Of a stretch of 64,000 nt of DNA, positions 39,783-52,492 are shown in pieces (within the stretch, counting starts at the first letter, position 1; every line of letters begins with the position of its first letter). The translations under genes were made by a program, and so were the position numbers. This stretch comes from Hetaerina americana (lineage: Eukaryota > Arthropoda > Insecta > Odonata > Calopterygidae): assembly GCA_022747635.1 (NCBI GenBank), contig JAKTNV010000005.1, forward strand, positions 87,889,969-87,953,968. Direction: 5' to 3'. The notes under the pieces are model-generated. The model was not told where the DNA came from, ran no database searches, and saw nothing but the letters and a program-made list of their open reading frames with translations.

Positions 39783-40095
39783 GGAGCCGTGCGCTAATGA
39801 TCTACGTAGAGTTGGGCTACTGACCGGAGGGCCCGGGTTCGATTCCCGGGCAAGCCTCCTTGGGCACCTTCAGCTCCAACCCAAGTTGTATGTGATTTCT
39901 CGGGTACCATATCTTCCTGGGAAACCATAACTGGCCCAGGGAAATGAACTACTTCCCCACACCATGATGTGTGAATTTCCACAAGCCGTCGGGATTAGTA
40001 CTACTGGGTGAACTCTATCATCACCTACCAAACCGACCTTTGGGTTGATTACTGTGTTTATGGATTTAAATAAGTAAATAAATATATATATATGT
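39783..40095 (+). mobile_element. tRNA-derived SINE, copy 1
   Basis: The head holds a B box GGTTCGATTCC within GGGCCCGGGTTCGATTCCCG (39830-39849), and the A box is decayed. The body runs GGGCACCTTCAGCTCCAACC, GTATGTGATTTCTCGGGTACC and GTGTGAATTTCCACAAGCC. The tail reads TTGATTACTGTGTTTATGG followed by A/T-rich repeats. The reverse-orientation copy at 48672-48957 matches over the whole length. Confidence 0.8.
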
Positions 40096-41567
40096 ATGTA
40101 TTCATATTTTGTCTTTGTCCGTGTATGTAAGATCTATTGATAGAATACAGGTTATGGCGAATTGTACCAACGAAAATCATCCATAAAAGTTTATTTTTGA
40201 CTGGAAGATAATCAATAAAGAGGCTAGTTCTATAGAAAATTGATTTTTCACTGAGTATTGCAATAATATTTCGGTTAAAATGTCTTGCAAATGTAAAACT
40301 AAAACGGATAACTTATGCACAAATATCTGATGTCATTAGGGGTCTTCGCCGTCGCAGAGAGCGGCTTCGTGACCGATCTCCCTTTGTATCCCCCCATAAT
40401 TGGTCCGTTTAGTCTTTTCGGCCCCATTTGTAAACTTTCGCAAAAACAATGGAAGCGCGCGAGGCGCGGATCGAAGTGACGTCCTCGATTCCTTATCCAG
40501 CCTCTCCATTCGAATTACCGGAAGCGCAGTTCGCACTAGGCTGGAGAAACCGGGCGATGTTTTTTCCCTGCGCCTTATCGCGACCCAGAGATCGAGGTCC
40601 GAAATTCACCGCTCGAAAGATCGCTGGAAATGAAAGGGCATATAGCGCGGGGGAGGTTGTTTTCGTCATTTTATCTCCTCTCCGCCAATCGGGCGGGCTG
40701 CTTCACTCGAGGGGCGAGCTTGCGTGGTCCCGGTCTAATTACATTCTTAATTCGCCGCTTACTGCCCTCTCCAAATGAAGTGCCCCGCTGTGGATGTTCA
40801 TTAGTTTCGTAACGGTGAAGTGGAGGGAAGGGACCACCTCATGTAGCACTTCTTGGCGTCAAAGCAACAAGTCAAAACTTGAATAATAATAATAACAATA
40901 TTAATTCCACTAGGCTCCGGAATGTGGTGAAGGGGGGGGGAGCCGTGGACCCTTTCATCCGCTCGTGAGTGCTCATCTCACCGGCGTGAGAGGGTGAACA
41001 CCCACCTTCAGTTTTTGTTTTCCGTCGAGACCTCCTTCCCTCACTCGTCCGTCGCTAAAGATTCCTTCGCGAGACGCGTGAGTCCCCTTCGTTCTCATGT
41101 ACCTCAGGGGGTTTGGGCGGCGCTCGCCCAAATTACCCCCTCGGCGAGGGTGCCATCGTTTGTGTCTCTTCGGCATCAGGGTTAAAGGGCGAGGATTATC
41201 CTTCCTACGGATCATAATAATTTTCTTTCCTCCGCGAAGAGAGAAAGTGTGAGGTCTGGTAATCACGTGACCGATTCGATATGGACAACTAGAAGACACT
41301 TTGGGTCCGTTTTCAAATTTCGCGTGACACCGATTAACCCTTGGATATTCCTCCTCATCGAAAACACAAAATCTCGTGCTTTCTGAAGCTATGGTTCTGT
41401 ATTTTGAGGAAAAAATTCTTAAACTTAACTGTTAACACTATTATAGTCACGGTCTCTGCTTGGTTTTAGATCTTCTATGATAGATCTGCTTCATTCTTTT
41501 GTTTTCGACTGACGATAATGCCGAAAGAATTTTTAACTATCACACGGAATCAATACTCATAGATGAA
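40096..41567. other. Intronic DNA with a CpG-rich island
   Basis: Bases 40420-41260 are CpG-rich (GCGCGCGAGGCGCGGATCG and similar). An AAT-type microsatellite lies at 40881-40903. No gene recognised. Confidence 0.45.
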
Positions 41568-41691
41568 ACAACTCCCAAGTATCCCTCACGACAACTCCCA
41601 AGTAACCCTCACGACAACTCCCAAGTAACCCTCACGACAACTCCCAAGTAACCCTCACGACAACTCCCAAGTAACTCTCACGACAGCTCAC
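41568..41691. repeat. 23-base minisatellite, about 5.4 copies
   Basis: Unit ACAACTCCCAAGTAACCCT plus CACG. Units start at 41568, 41591, 41614, 41637 and 41660, with a partial sixth at 41683. The first and last units carry point changes. Confidence 0.95.
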
Positions 41692-43076
41692 AAACTATCA
41701 AATGTCGTGTCCCTCAACTCCATCCTCACTGGAAGCCCCAAAACACTTTAGCAGAAGCGAGCTAATGGCGGTACATATCCACATATTTTCGGGCGGTACA
41801 TCCTGCTTAGGATATTTTAGGGCTTACTACTAAAAGCGGTGTACAGCCATCTATAAAACCGTACTTCGAGTTGGTACTGTGGTTGATTCGTTCAATAAAA
41901 AATACTTTACCACTAAATTCTGTACATGACGAATGAATAAGTTATAGATTTCCTTCGGCCATCAATAATTTGCATGTAGACATCAAATAATATGTATATG
42001 TAACAATAACCCCGTTTCTGTCATGTCCCTATCTTTCTCTCCACAAAGTCGAAGTGAATATTTGTGAATAACTAGCAGAGGTCCTGTTTTGTCTCACGGA
42101 ATTTCTTTTTCGGAAGTCGGGATGATCTATGCCAGCTCAATCTTTCGGCAGATCATTTAAAAAAACACTGATAATCTCTATGTTTTGATCATGGCTAGCC
42201 GCATACCATTCCTCAGTACTTTTTATGGGTTTCCTTACTTTCATAAATATATATTTAAAAGGAATCACATCTCTTCAGAGGATGAATTCAGTCGTCATTT
42301 TCTTTACGGGCCCCACGAGAAACTACACCCAAGTGTACAAGTATATTGTACCTGTATGCCGTATACATACTTGTATCTCATTGTATTTTGATTTTATTGA
42401 CTTTATCAGCCTGCATAGTATTATCCGCCGAAAAATTTAGTTAATCGATTGAAAAGTTGTATACATAAGTATGACTCTAAAATATTGGTATAATTCCAAA
42501 ATCGACGACTTTACGAATGCAAGCCGAATAGGGCAATGAAATATAATTTGTTAGAACAATGAACATAAAAAACTCCATTGAGGGATAAAGATAGGACCAA
42601 ATTTTACCTCTTTTAATGTCATGCAAAACTTGTTCTTTAAAATGCAAAAAAATGTTTTATAGAGCTGTTTCACCTCCATGCCTTTGATATTGTACATATC
42701 GAATATAATTCTTAGGATTTATTTCCAGCTGCACTTCTCCCTTTTTTCCTACAGGTTAAATATTATATTCTGTTGTCCATTCATTATTTGTTAAGCGTGG
42801 ATTTCCATTGCTAGTTATAATGCATGTTTGAATTGTCGTAAGTAGACGTCGAGCAACCTGGGTGGGGCCTCCCTCCCCGCGGTGACTTCGACGCCCGAGC
42901 ACTCTCTTCTTGAACTCCCTTGGGACTCCTTACAAACATATCTCACCCCCTCTCTCCACTTGGCCACGAGGTGCTCAAAAACGGACCTCAACCAACTGGA
43001 AGTGGCATGTTCAAAACTCGTAAAAAAAGAAAAAAAGTAATGTACAGCACTTAATGGAGTGAGGGGTGGGAGGCAC
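41692..43076. other. Intronic DNA, nothing recognised
   Basis: AT-rich, apart from a short GC-rich patch near 42850-42970. No gene or repeat identified. Confidence 0.45.
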
Positions 43077-43642
43077 GCATGTTTTGTATAAAATATATCG
43101 GGAAATGTTTCTAAAAAAATCGATTTATTTCAGATATTGCTTCAATTCCTTAAAATTCTTCGAAGTACATCCCTTGAGCGTCGACACACTTTTCCCAGTG
43201 GCTTTTTCACGACTCAAAAGCTCCCTAGTAGGCAAATTCTGAACGGTTCTTAAGGGTACACATGCAAACTTCTTTGACGGCACTCAGGGTCCCATTTGGT
43301 GGCGTCCTTTGAGGGAGGGAGGATTTCATTTTTGGGAATAGGATATAATCTGCTGGTGCCAATACGGGACTCTGAGGGGGTTGGGGAATCGTCGCGATGT
43401 CGTTTGCAGAAGGTCTTCGCAAGCACACACGCGACTCTGCTCATTAGGTCGTCCTTTGAGACTTTCGGGATGAGTTTAGCGCAGATCTTTCGTATCGCCA
43501 AACATTTCAGTGATAATGGTGTGCACGGACATCTTATAAATGCCGATCCGCGGACACTTAACCGACAGTCGACGAATTCAGCACTTCGCGCACATGTCAG
43601 AAAAAAATTGTGACAGATACTTTTTATACAAACCTTGTATGT
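43077..43642 (-). mobile_element. Internally deleted mariner-like element, copy B
   Basis: Ends match copy A in inverted sense (TTTTGTATAAAA ... TTTTTATACAAACC). The minus strand has ICAKLIPKVSKDDLMSRVAC, then the same jump to the C-terminal block (frame change) PQSPVLAPADYILFPKMKSS. No catalytic core. Confidence 0.8.
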
Positions 43643-43759
43643 GTAAGTGAGCTACAAACGGCAATGAACATCAGCGTGCTTGGGGTAAATGAAGATAAGG
43701 AACACATGCCAGGAACACTATAATTGCGAAGTTGGTGTACTTGAGGACTGTTTGTGATA

Positions 43760-43965
43760 GGGGAGGGAGAGAAAATAAAAACGTCAAGAAAGAATGTGGG
43801 TTTGATGCACAGGACTAATGAAGCAAATCATGAAATAAATGTTTTGAGCTGGTTTAGACATGCTGAGACAGGATGGCTGAGGGTCGTTTCAACAAATATG
43901 GATAAGAGGAAGAGTATGAAAAAGAAAGGGCGTTATGGAAGAAATTAGTAAAAGAGAGTAAGATC
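43760..43965 (+). pseudogene. Possible LINE C-terminal fragment
   Basis: Reads EINVLSWFRHAETGWLRVV, resembling the L-x-W-F/L-GH-V motif near the C-terminus of LINE pol proteins. Short and unconfirmed. Confidence 0.3.
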
Positions 43966-45816
43966 CCTGATATAACTTAAAATGAGGGCTTTTTTTCACC
44001 CTCGACCGGCCAAAAGGGGAAACGTGAAGGCTATGCATACTATACGTAGTATGTACGTCTTTCCTCTCCGGCCACTCTCTTAAGATTCCAGGAAGATACC
44101 CGCGTATGTATTTACCGAAGAAAAGATTCCTTCGCATCTGGTTCTGGGAATGATCCCCAGGTGGCATGATTACATAGCAAGCAGTGCGAAAACTTAGTAA
44201 CTGAATAATGTCGAAATGAATTCACGTCCCTGAGCACATCAAATTAACTGTGGAAATCGGATAAGTTCACCTCTCTCCACACTCTTTTTTTTATCTGATT
44301 TGATTATTTTTGTTTGTTCAGAATGCTACTTCCAGTGGAACTTGCATACGATCACTGACTACTCCTCACTACTCATTCTACTTTCTCACAAATCAAGTTT
44401 GTCTTTAATGTTTTTAGAATGCGTGCGAAATTTCAAAAGCTTTTGGTGTGATTAGCTAAAAGATATACCTTAAGTTTCATACCGTCCTAATTCTGAGTAT
44501 TCAACGTTATAGAAGTAAAAAAAGTTCAATTAGCTATTATGGAAATATATTCTTATGTAATCACACTTCGTAATTATACATTCCGGTCTTTTTAACATGA
44601 TCAAATTTGGAGAAAGACAATGAATCTAATAGACTTATTTTCCTCTTACTTCTTTCATATGAAAATATATCATTTGTGTCGTGTGTTCGCATTATTTCTT
44701 TTATTATTGCACTAGAATATATTAGCTTTGAAGTATTTTCTGAAGCTCAACACTATTCATACATTAATGAACTCTTGTCCGTAGCAGAGCAAAAATATTT
44801 TAACGATTTTCTCTAGAAACCTTTTTGAATGACAGCTTCACCTAGAACAAAGTGATTATGAAAATTATCGGGGCGGAAAACGTTCGGTAAAGAGGAGTAT
44901 AACATGCGAATCACTCAGAAACAAACGGTATGGGCGGAGATTGCCCAGATAGCAAAAGCAGAAGAGGCAAAGGGCTTAAGGGGAATGAATTCACGCTCCC
45001 ATTACTCCCGAGGCTGTTCCTTACGTGACGATCCTTGAGGCATGTTGGTTTACGGGTAGCCCCTCTTCCGTGACTAGGGACCGAATTCTGTCCCATCGCG
45101 ACCCCTGGACACCCTCGCGGTCATCCTTTACCTCGAACACGCTCGTGCTGAAACTCATCACCCGCGTCGTTGTTCTCAGAATTGTTTTCCAGCAGAACTT
45201 TCCTCAGCGTGCTAAGAGAAGCGAACAACACTCCACTGAAAAGCTGTCAATTTGGACATTTTGACTTTTTCTTTCCATGGGAAATTCATTTGAAAGCAAT
45301 GATAGTAATGAATGGGGTCAGTTACTTGCAGCTATTTGATTTCAGACGGCGGCTTGCCAGTCTTATTAAAGCGTAGGAAGGGGAAAATATTTCTTGTATG
45401 AAACAATTACTCAACGCTTATGCCAAAACAATGAATTGATATAATAAATGCCCGGCTGAGGAGACTGGGGGGATTTATAAGTTTCGCGTCGTCGGGTTTG
45501 GGGGAAAGTCTTGAGCGATAAGCCACGATAAGCTGGGAAAACAAAAAGGACACGGAAACAAACGGTGAATGACATTAGTACAGTGAAGTATATTCGTCTG
45601 GAAGAACGGGAATTAATTAAGAAATGAGGAGAACTTCAACGTCTTATGACTGAAGAGCGCATCGCTATGATATTTGAAGATGCTTTTTGAAGACCCTTGA
45701 GGTATTTGAAGATTCTTAGGTTTCTTTGGCGTTCCCTCGAAAAACAAATGGCACGCGTTTGTTGTCCGACGGACATGATCATATGGTTTTGAAACTCTTG
45801 GATATTTTGATATATT
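43966..45816. other. Intronic DNA, nothing recognised
   Basis: No gene, RNA or repeat identified by eye. Confidence 0.4.
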
Positions 45817-46015
45817 AGTACCCTGCGAGCCACCGCTAGGGTGTGCGGCATGGGGTGAATACACACCAAACTAGTTTTGGCCCGTATATGACCCTACCGC
45901 ATTCGGACAATATTATTATGATCCCTTATCGCTCGAGGAAAAAACTACATCTTAAATTTATCTAATCTAAACTTAACTCATGAGATTTTTCATGTCGTGG
46001 TACTCTAGTAAACTC
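45817..46015 (+). repeat. Dispersed repeat, copy 2
   Basis: Reads GTACCCTGCGAGCCACCGCT, GGTGTGCGGCATGGGGTG, GAATACACACC, ATGACCCTACCGC, ACAATATTATTATGATCCC and ACATCTTAAAT. The complement at about 62030-62256 has the same words in the same order. Confidence 0.7.
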
Positions 46016-46959
46016 GGAACAAATTCACCACACATAAATAAAAAATGGAAAAAATTAGTGTTTGAGAACATTTGTTTTTTTTCGGCTATTTTCTGAACGA
46101 TGATTTTTTATAAGTCATATTAACGAGTTCAGGCGCCACATTTTTTTAAGAGTATTTCATCCATGAGGAGTTACACATCGCTCGAAATGAGTAACGAAGG
46201 TGGGAGAAGGAAGATTTCGCGAAACCTTTCTTCTCCCTGGCGCAGTATTTGGTTGAGCACTTCCGTTTGAGCGATATGGTGGAGAAAGTTGTAACGCATT
46301 TAGCGTCACACGATTCAGTGAACCCCTCCCCCCCACCTCCTTGTCTCTGCAGTGTGACTCATGGTAACGAATAGCCATCACACATTCGAACTTATTTTGT
46401 GCCAAGGGAGGCCCGAGAATCCGAGAAAGAGGCGACAGTCGATGGAAAGAGATCCACCCCCCTGTATCCGCTACACGAAGACCATTCCCACGAATACTCC
46501 CACTCCCCCGTTCCTCTGCCGCCACCCCCTCGCCCCAATTTTACCCTTCACGCTGCACGCACGCACGCACCCGCCCCTGTTGCCCTGCCCCTCACATGCC
46601 GAATAACGCTTACCCACCGCCGAAACCCACCCCGCTGGGTCGAGGGGTGGAGAGCTAAGTCTCACCTGCTCCCATTACTTCCGCTCCTAGGAACCCCATC
46701 CCCGCCCACGCGACGGAACCCTGGCCCCTTCCCCTCGTCCTTTTTAATGAAGCAGGATGGGGTCGCGCGTGGTACGAGGAGGGGTCTCGGAAATGAGGCC
46801 TGAAAATATGGCCCGTCCCGGCTCGAGTGCGTCTTCGGTCGGACCCGCGTGTGTCGGAGTGCCCGCGAGGCTGCCGCTGATACCATCTTCGGTTTCCGAA
46901 TGATTTGGAAATATTCATGAGACAAATGTCATATTGCTCTGAGTTTCAGCAATACATGG
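46016..46959. other. GC/CpG-rich island in intronic DNA
   Basis: Bases 46190-46900 contain C-rich and CpG-rich sequence (GCACGCACGCACCCGCCCC). Overlapping low-complexity open frames on both strands are treated as compositional. Confidence 0.45.
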
Positions 46960-47541
46960 CCGGTGTAAAAGGTGTCGGGAAATGTTTCTAAAAAAATTGA
47001 TTTATTTCAGATATTGCTACAATTCCTTAAAATTCTTCAAGTACATCCTTTGAGCGTCGACACACTTTTGCCAGTGGCTTTTCCACAACTCGACGGCTCC
47101 CTAGTTGACAAATTTTGAACGGTCCTTAAGGGTACGCATGATAAGGCGTACCCTTAAGGCTTCTTTGACGGCACTTAGGGTCCCATTTGTTGGTGTCCTT
47201 TGAGGGAGGGAGGATTTCACTTTTGGGTTTAGGAAATAGCCTACTGATGCCAATACGGCTCTGAAGGGGTTGGGAAATCGTCACGATGTCGCTTGCAGAA
47301 GGTCTTCGCAAGCAGACACCCTCGACTCTGCTCTTTAGGGCGTCCGCCAATACTTTCGAGAGGACGAGTTTATCGCAGATATTTTGCTTCACCAAACATT
47401 TCAGTGATAATGGTGTGCACTGACCTCTTATCAATGCCAATACGACCTGCGCATACGTAACCGACGGTCGATGAATTCATCATTTCACTCACACGTCAGG
47501 AAAAAATTGTTACCGATACTTTTTATTCAAACCCTGTAGGT
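46960..47541 (-). mobile_element. Internally deleted mariner-like element, copy C
   Basis: About 85-90 percent alike to copy B by eye over its length, including GGGAAATGTTTCTAAAAAAA at one end and ACTTTTTATTCAAACCCTG at the other. It has the same junction of the N-terminal remnant with the C-terminal block (ILPPSKDTNKWDPKCRQRS in one frame), plus a small local inverted duplication at 47130-47160 (ACCCTTAAGG). Confidence 0.8.
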
Positions 47542-47562
47542 TTATCGCATGCCATTGGGTCA

Positions 47563-47862
47563 TTGGGAAAGCGGAAAAGAATCAGAAAGAGTGACATCTG
47601 CAAACTACGGAATGGATACATTGAGAGCAGCCTTTCCTTTGCCTCTGTTCGTTCCATCATTCAAGCATTGGATTCTGTCGAAAGTCAATGTTTCCAATCT
47701 TTCCCTCCGACAGCAGAGGCATTAAAAGGGAAGCAATTCAGTCCAATTCCGATAAAAAAGCAAGCAGAATTGCTAATGAAGAGGGTAAAGATGTGTGACG
47801 TACCATGTGATGTTATTAGAAAGGCAAATATGCTGGTGAAGTGTAACAAATTGCTGCAATGA
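47563..47862 (+). CDS. Unrecognised small open frame (99 aa), doubtful
   Basis: Begins MGKRKRIRKSDICKLRNGYI and ends KCNKLLQ. The composition is more protein-like than its neighbours (balanced charges, KKQAELLMKRVKMCD) and it starts 22 bases after the mariner copy. No domain is recognised and no splice context was found. It may be chance or repeat-derived. Confidence 0.2.
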   Translation: MGKRKRIRKSDICKLRNGYIESSLSFASVRSIIQALDSVESQCFQSFPPTAEALKGKQFSPIPIKKQAELLMKRVKMCDVPCDVIRKANMLVKCNKLLQ

Positions 47863-48671
47863 CTGCCTTCTATTGGCGATCACTCCCACATCAGTATCTA
47901 TGGATTAAATCCCGATATATGTACATGCGTGCGATGGTTCCAGTATCAGGAAATTACGATGCCGTGGTTTAATATGTGAGAGTAGCACACGTGTGCTAGG
48001 GTGTTTTATTGCCTTATTCTTTAGGAAGTCTCCGCAGTGGTTTTAATTTCGCCCGGGTGATTTCTCCATCCCTCCAACCTTTCCAAAATGGAATGAGATA
48101 CACATCCTTTCTCTTTCTTCGCGGACGGATGAACGTCTTTCGCAAAAAAAAGCTTTTCCCGTGGCTTCCCTTTCTCGCATCGAGGAGGCCGTGGCTTTAA
48201 TTGAGAATCTTTAAATGTAATCTTGGAGCTCAGCGATTTTCATTTAGATATTCGGCTGGTGCATTAATTAAGCGGATGTGTGATTTTTTCCGGTATGCTC
48301 ACTCATTATTATAATTTACCCTTTATAAAGGCGTCTTACTACGCTCTTTAAATGATTGAGCTAAAAAAATGCATTTATTTCTTCAAGCATTAATTAGAAG
48401 AATTATTCGGTACTTAACCCTGGTCAGCTTTAAGGCCAAACGACGCGTAGAGAGAATTATTGATGTTATAATTGGTTTTAAATGCATCGGTACCATAATT
48501 AAATTAATTCTCTCTCAAGGATCCTGAAATCAGTCATAGTCCTATGCCCTCTATGATCCTATGTTTCGCACGGGCTACGACATATGCTATTTACCTTGTA
48601 TTTGAGCGCTTGGATCTATTCAGCACAAGTGTGTGGTATATTTCTAAATGCACGACTGAGTTGTTATACAT
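47863..48671. other. Intronic DNA, nothing recognised
   Basis: No gene or repeat identified. Confidence 0.4.
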
Positions 48672-48957
48672 TTAAAAAAAACCATAAACACAGTAATCAA
48701 CCCGAAGCTCGGTTTGGTAGGTGATGATATAGTTTACCCAGTACTAAGCCCGACGGCGTGTGAAATTCACACATCAGGGTAGGGGGGGCCAGTTCCTTTC
48801 CCTGTGCCGGTTATGGTTTCCAAGGAAGATCTGGTACCCTAAAAATCACATAGCTTGGGTGGAGCTGCGGGTGCCCAAAGTGGCTTAACCGGGAATGGAA
48901 CCCATAATCCTCTGATCAAGAGTCCAACGCTCTACCCACTGGACTACCGCGACCCAC
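48672..48957 (-). mobile_element. tRNA-derived SINE, copy 2
   Basis: The minus-strand head has an A box TAGTCCAGTGG and B box GGTTCCATTCC, with an anticodon-like arm CTCTTGATCAGAG between. The body and 3' tail (TTGATTACTGTGTTTATGG) match 39783-40095. It lacks a Pol III terminator and has extra 3' sequence, so this is a SINE and not a tRNA gene. Confidence 0.82.
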
Positions 48958-51860
48958 TTATTATATATTAAATGCATAAAAATTATTTCTTTGGGAAAAT
49001 ATTATTTATTCACGAATTGCATCGTTCTTGAAACTCTGCCGGAGTTTTATAAACCAGTTACCGAGTTATAACTTCTCATATTGTGACAGAAAACGACATT
49101 TCATTCAGCAATGCAAATTCAAATGAGAGAAAGTAAAAATCTGTTTCTTATAGGGAAAATGTATTTTCAACCCTGCTGTACATGAGTAAGTCTCCGAGAC
49201 GGGATGGAACTTATTTAGCATTCTATTTGAGCCAAAGCAAATCCCACTTATTTTCCTAACCATGAAGCACATCGGCGTTATGAGGCAAAACAGAAGCAAA
49301 TTAATCTGTTGGCGCTAGGGTCATCACGTGCCCTACTCTTGCAATCTTCTGCATGAATGGCGTTTATCGTGACTGCTGCAATACGCCGAGCTTTCAACTG
49401 GTCCCTAATAAAGGTACGCGTGATGTCAGGAAACTAATAGAAATGGTTCACAAGCGTTTCAACGAAGAAAGCAAACGATTCATAATCGGCCACGTCTATA
49501 TAGCAGTCTAGATTTTTCTTTGCTTCTCAGTTTGTTGCTCAATGATTCATTCCGAGCGATATCTCAATCTAGATATTGCTAGATTTCAATGGCACTGATG
49601 CGAAATAGCTAGGGAAATCGCATTCAGTTCTTTTTGGGGAAAGGGTATTTCAAAACTTACCGCAGAGTGCATGCACGGGGCTATGATCAATGAGATTAGC
49701 TCACTACTGATTTCACAGATTGAACCGTCGCGTGTGGATATAATTACGCAAGGCGTTACTCATGAAACCGAAAGCTACATACCAATAGATACGTAATCTC
49801 CTTCTGAAACCATAGCATTGCCCTGGCACCCAATGGTTCGTTATTATCTCAGAAATTATAATAGGGATGATCATTTCGAACGCCTTGATCGCTTCTTATT
49901 ATGTGCAAATCAAAAGATACACCTTGGCCCGCCTTGTTAGGTCGTTTCGATTCGCTTATGAGCGTGAGAGTATTAGGTCACAGCTTTCCCGAACCTATCT
50001 GATTAATTTGTGTAACCAACATCATAAATACCGTTTTGTTGGCCGGTCGTGCGACGGAAGTCAACCCGTTCTCCGGGAATTTTTTTAAATTAAAAAAAAG
50101 TCTATCCAGTAGAACACCCAGAGGAAAGAGGAAAACTCTCACATGCCGGAAAATATTTTTCCTTCCTCAAAGATAACGCAGGGACGGAGTTTCTCCTTTG
50201 ATTGCCATTTGGACTCGTTTGCGGAACACACTAGCTGTTCATCTCTTCCGGTTTCGCTTTGGGCTCCTCTCCTCTCCCATCTCCCGCCCCCTCCCATCTC
50301 CCCCCCCCGGTTTCCCCCCCTCTCCTTCGAATCGCACGGGCAACCACTGGAGATGGGCGATGTTTAATTCACTCTAACGTCGAATCTGTTGATACGTCCC
50401 CCGATACTTTTAAATCCTTAATATCTCACCATAATTGGGAGGGTAGCCATTCGTCATCTCCCTGAAGGTTGGCTTAAGTGGCTGTGCAGGCCAGCCAACT
50501 TTTCAAAACACAGGAGGGAGAGAAGAACCCCACCGGGGTGAAGAAGCCGGTGTGGTGCTCCGGGCCAGGAATATGGTAACGATGAAGGACGTGTGGCTGG
50601 GGGCATGTGGCGTATGGCTGGGCGCACCATCACGCCGTGTTACACAGTCGAAAAACACACTTCACGCGGAGGCGCGTCTTTCCGCTCTGACTGCTCGGAG
50701 CGAACTGGCGACCGGCTGAGTTGGAAGGGAAGATCCCCCACCGCATTTCCCGCGCTGCCATCGATAGTCGCATTACAATAAAATAATGCGCATTGCTTTC
50801 ATAATGGTCCATGTAACTAATGATAATTGTTACTATTGTTTTTTCCACTTCATAAAATCGAATTTTGATCCTCGTCGATACTTACCTTATTCAGCACTGA
50901 TTGACTTATTAGTTAACAAATATGCGTATCGTGTGCTGCAAGCGATTGTCACTTAGGTCTGTCCAGTGGGCCGATACTTTATTTTCCTGCAGGAACGGGG
51001 ACGTTGCCGGCTTGCCTAACACGAGGATGGTAACGGTAGTACCGTGATAGTTATCTGTAGTCGGTACACCCTCTTCTCGATATCGCTCCCTTAAATATTT
51101 CTCCTGCCGCTCAAATGGATATCTCTTCAACATCACACTCCAATGGCGGAGGTCACGTGTTTTGCCCATGAGTCTTCTTGTTTTTCGAGGCTTAACAATT
51201 CAAGTGTGTGCCATCTCAGGTCAGAGAGCTATGGCGACATCATCTAAAAACTGAGGCTTTCGAAATCCTTTCGCGAGTGGTTTCCACGGTAATTATTTTT
51301 TCTCTCATCCGTATTGGAAAACCGAAACTCATCAACGCCCATGTATCGCAAGGAAAAGGAAAGCTTCTTTCTTATTGATGCGGTAACAAGGAGCACCGGC
51401 ACGGTGTTCGAAATCAGAAAGGGACAATTGAAGACTAATCTCTTGTGAGATGGACTAATTGGCGAACTATTCTTCCCGTTAACCTCCACCTCGCGGTCGT
51501 GTTTACCACTCATTTTTCCGTCCGTCATGCGATACAGCATTGCGTATGGTGGAAGTTATGCTTTCTTATGATGGAAGTAATGCTTTCTTTCTCGAAATAT
51601 CCTATTTTCACTCCTACGTTTGCGCTGAAATAATTGATCGCCAACTCTAATCGTTTTTCCGCATTATGTAGACATGAAGAGACGCCATTCCATGATTTCT
51701 TCGGTCTCTAGTTCTCTGATGTTAAGATTTCATTGTTTCCACAAGACACTGAGTGTATTTTTGCCAGCTATCATCAAAGCTTTTATATGCATGAATACAT
51801 TTTTGAAATATCGAATGAGTAAAAAGAGACGTTTCAGGCGTGATATGGTTGAATATCATA
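48958..51860. other. Intronic DNA with a GC-rich patch
   Basis: Bases 50200-50760 are GC/C-rich. A minus-strand open frame at 50909-51169 has no recognisable family. Nothing else identified. Confidence 0.4.
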
Positions 51861-52027
51861 ATTAATTAAAAATTAAAAATTGGCAATATTTTCCACAAAA
51901 TAAAATATATTAATTCGACCTGTTTCAATGTAACTACATCATTGTCAGGTGCCCTGACTAGTTACATTGAAGCAGGTCGCATTAATATATTTTATTTTGT
52001 GGAAAATATTGCCAATTTTTAATTAAT
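51861..52027. repeat. Long palindrome of a degenerate terminal module
   Basis: Arms 51861-51931 and 51957-52027 are inverted copies containing AATTGGCAATATTTTCCACA and AATATATTAATxCGACCTG. The left arm, read on minus (51922-51948), keeps CTGACAA, a short stem and GAAAC. Confidence 0.75.
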
Positions 52028-52492
52028 ATCGAATGAGCTAAAAATCTTACGACTAGGTAACACTATGTCTTTTCGCGGGGGATTGGCATTGATCAATTTT
52101 GCCGTACCAGTAATAGAGTACAAATGTCACAACTTTCTTCTAGCCTCCCTCCGTGGGCGAAATTTGTCGCTTTCTCTCTTGAAACTATTCAAAATCACCC
52201 ATAATAAGGGATATCCTTCGTCTTATAATGAAGTCAACCTACTTCATCGCATGTTGAAAATTTCTTAAAATCACCGGAGGAGTCATAGAATAGCGAAACT
52301 GTGAGGCGCGAAGTTAATGATTTGGAATTGAATACACCCTTAAGACGGGGAATGGATAAAAATATCGCTATCAAATGATCCATTCCTCTTACACTGCGCT
52401 GAATCACTATCCAAGGGTGTGAAATTACGGACTAAATGTGGAAACAGCTTTCCCTCGAGATATACTCGTACGTACTTAAAATTCTAACACTA

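Noticed and set aside
41568..41691. CRISPR-like array
   Set aside because: Units are contiguous 23-mers without spacers, in a eukaryotic genome; it is a minisatellite.
48880..48957. Functional tRNA with anticodon-like loop in CTCTTGATCAGAG
   Set aside because: The acceptor stem does not pair and the sequence continues into a SINE body shared with 39783-40095.
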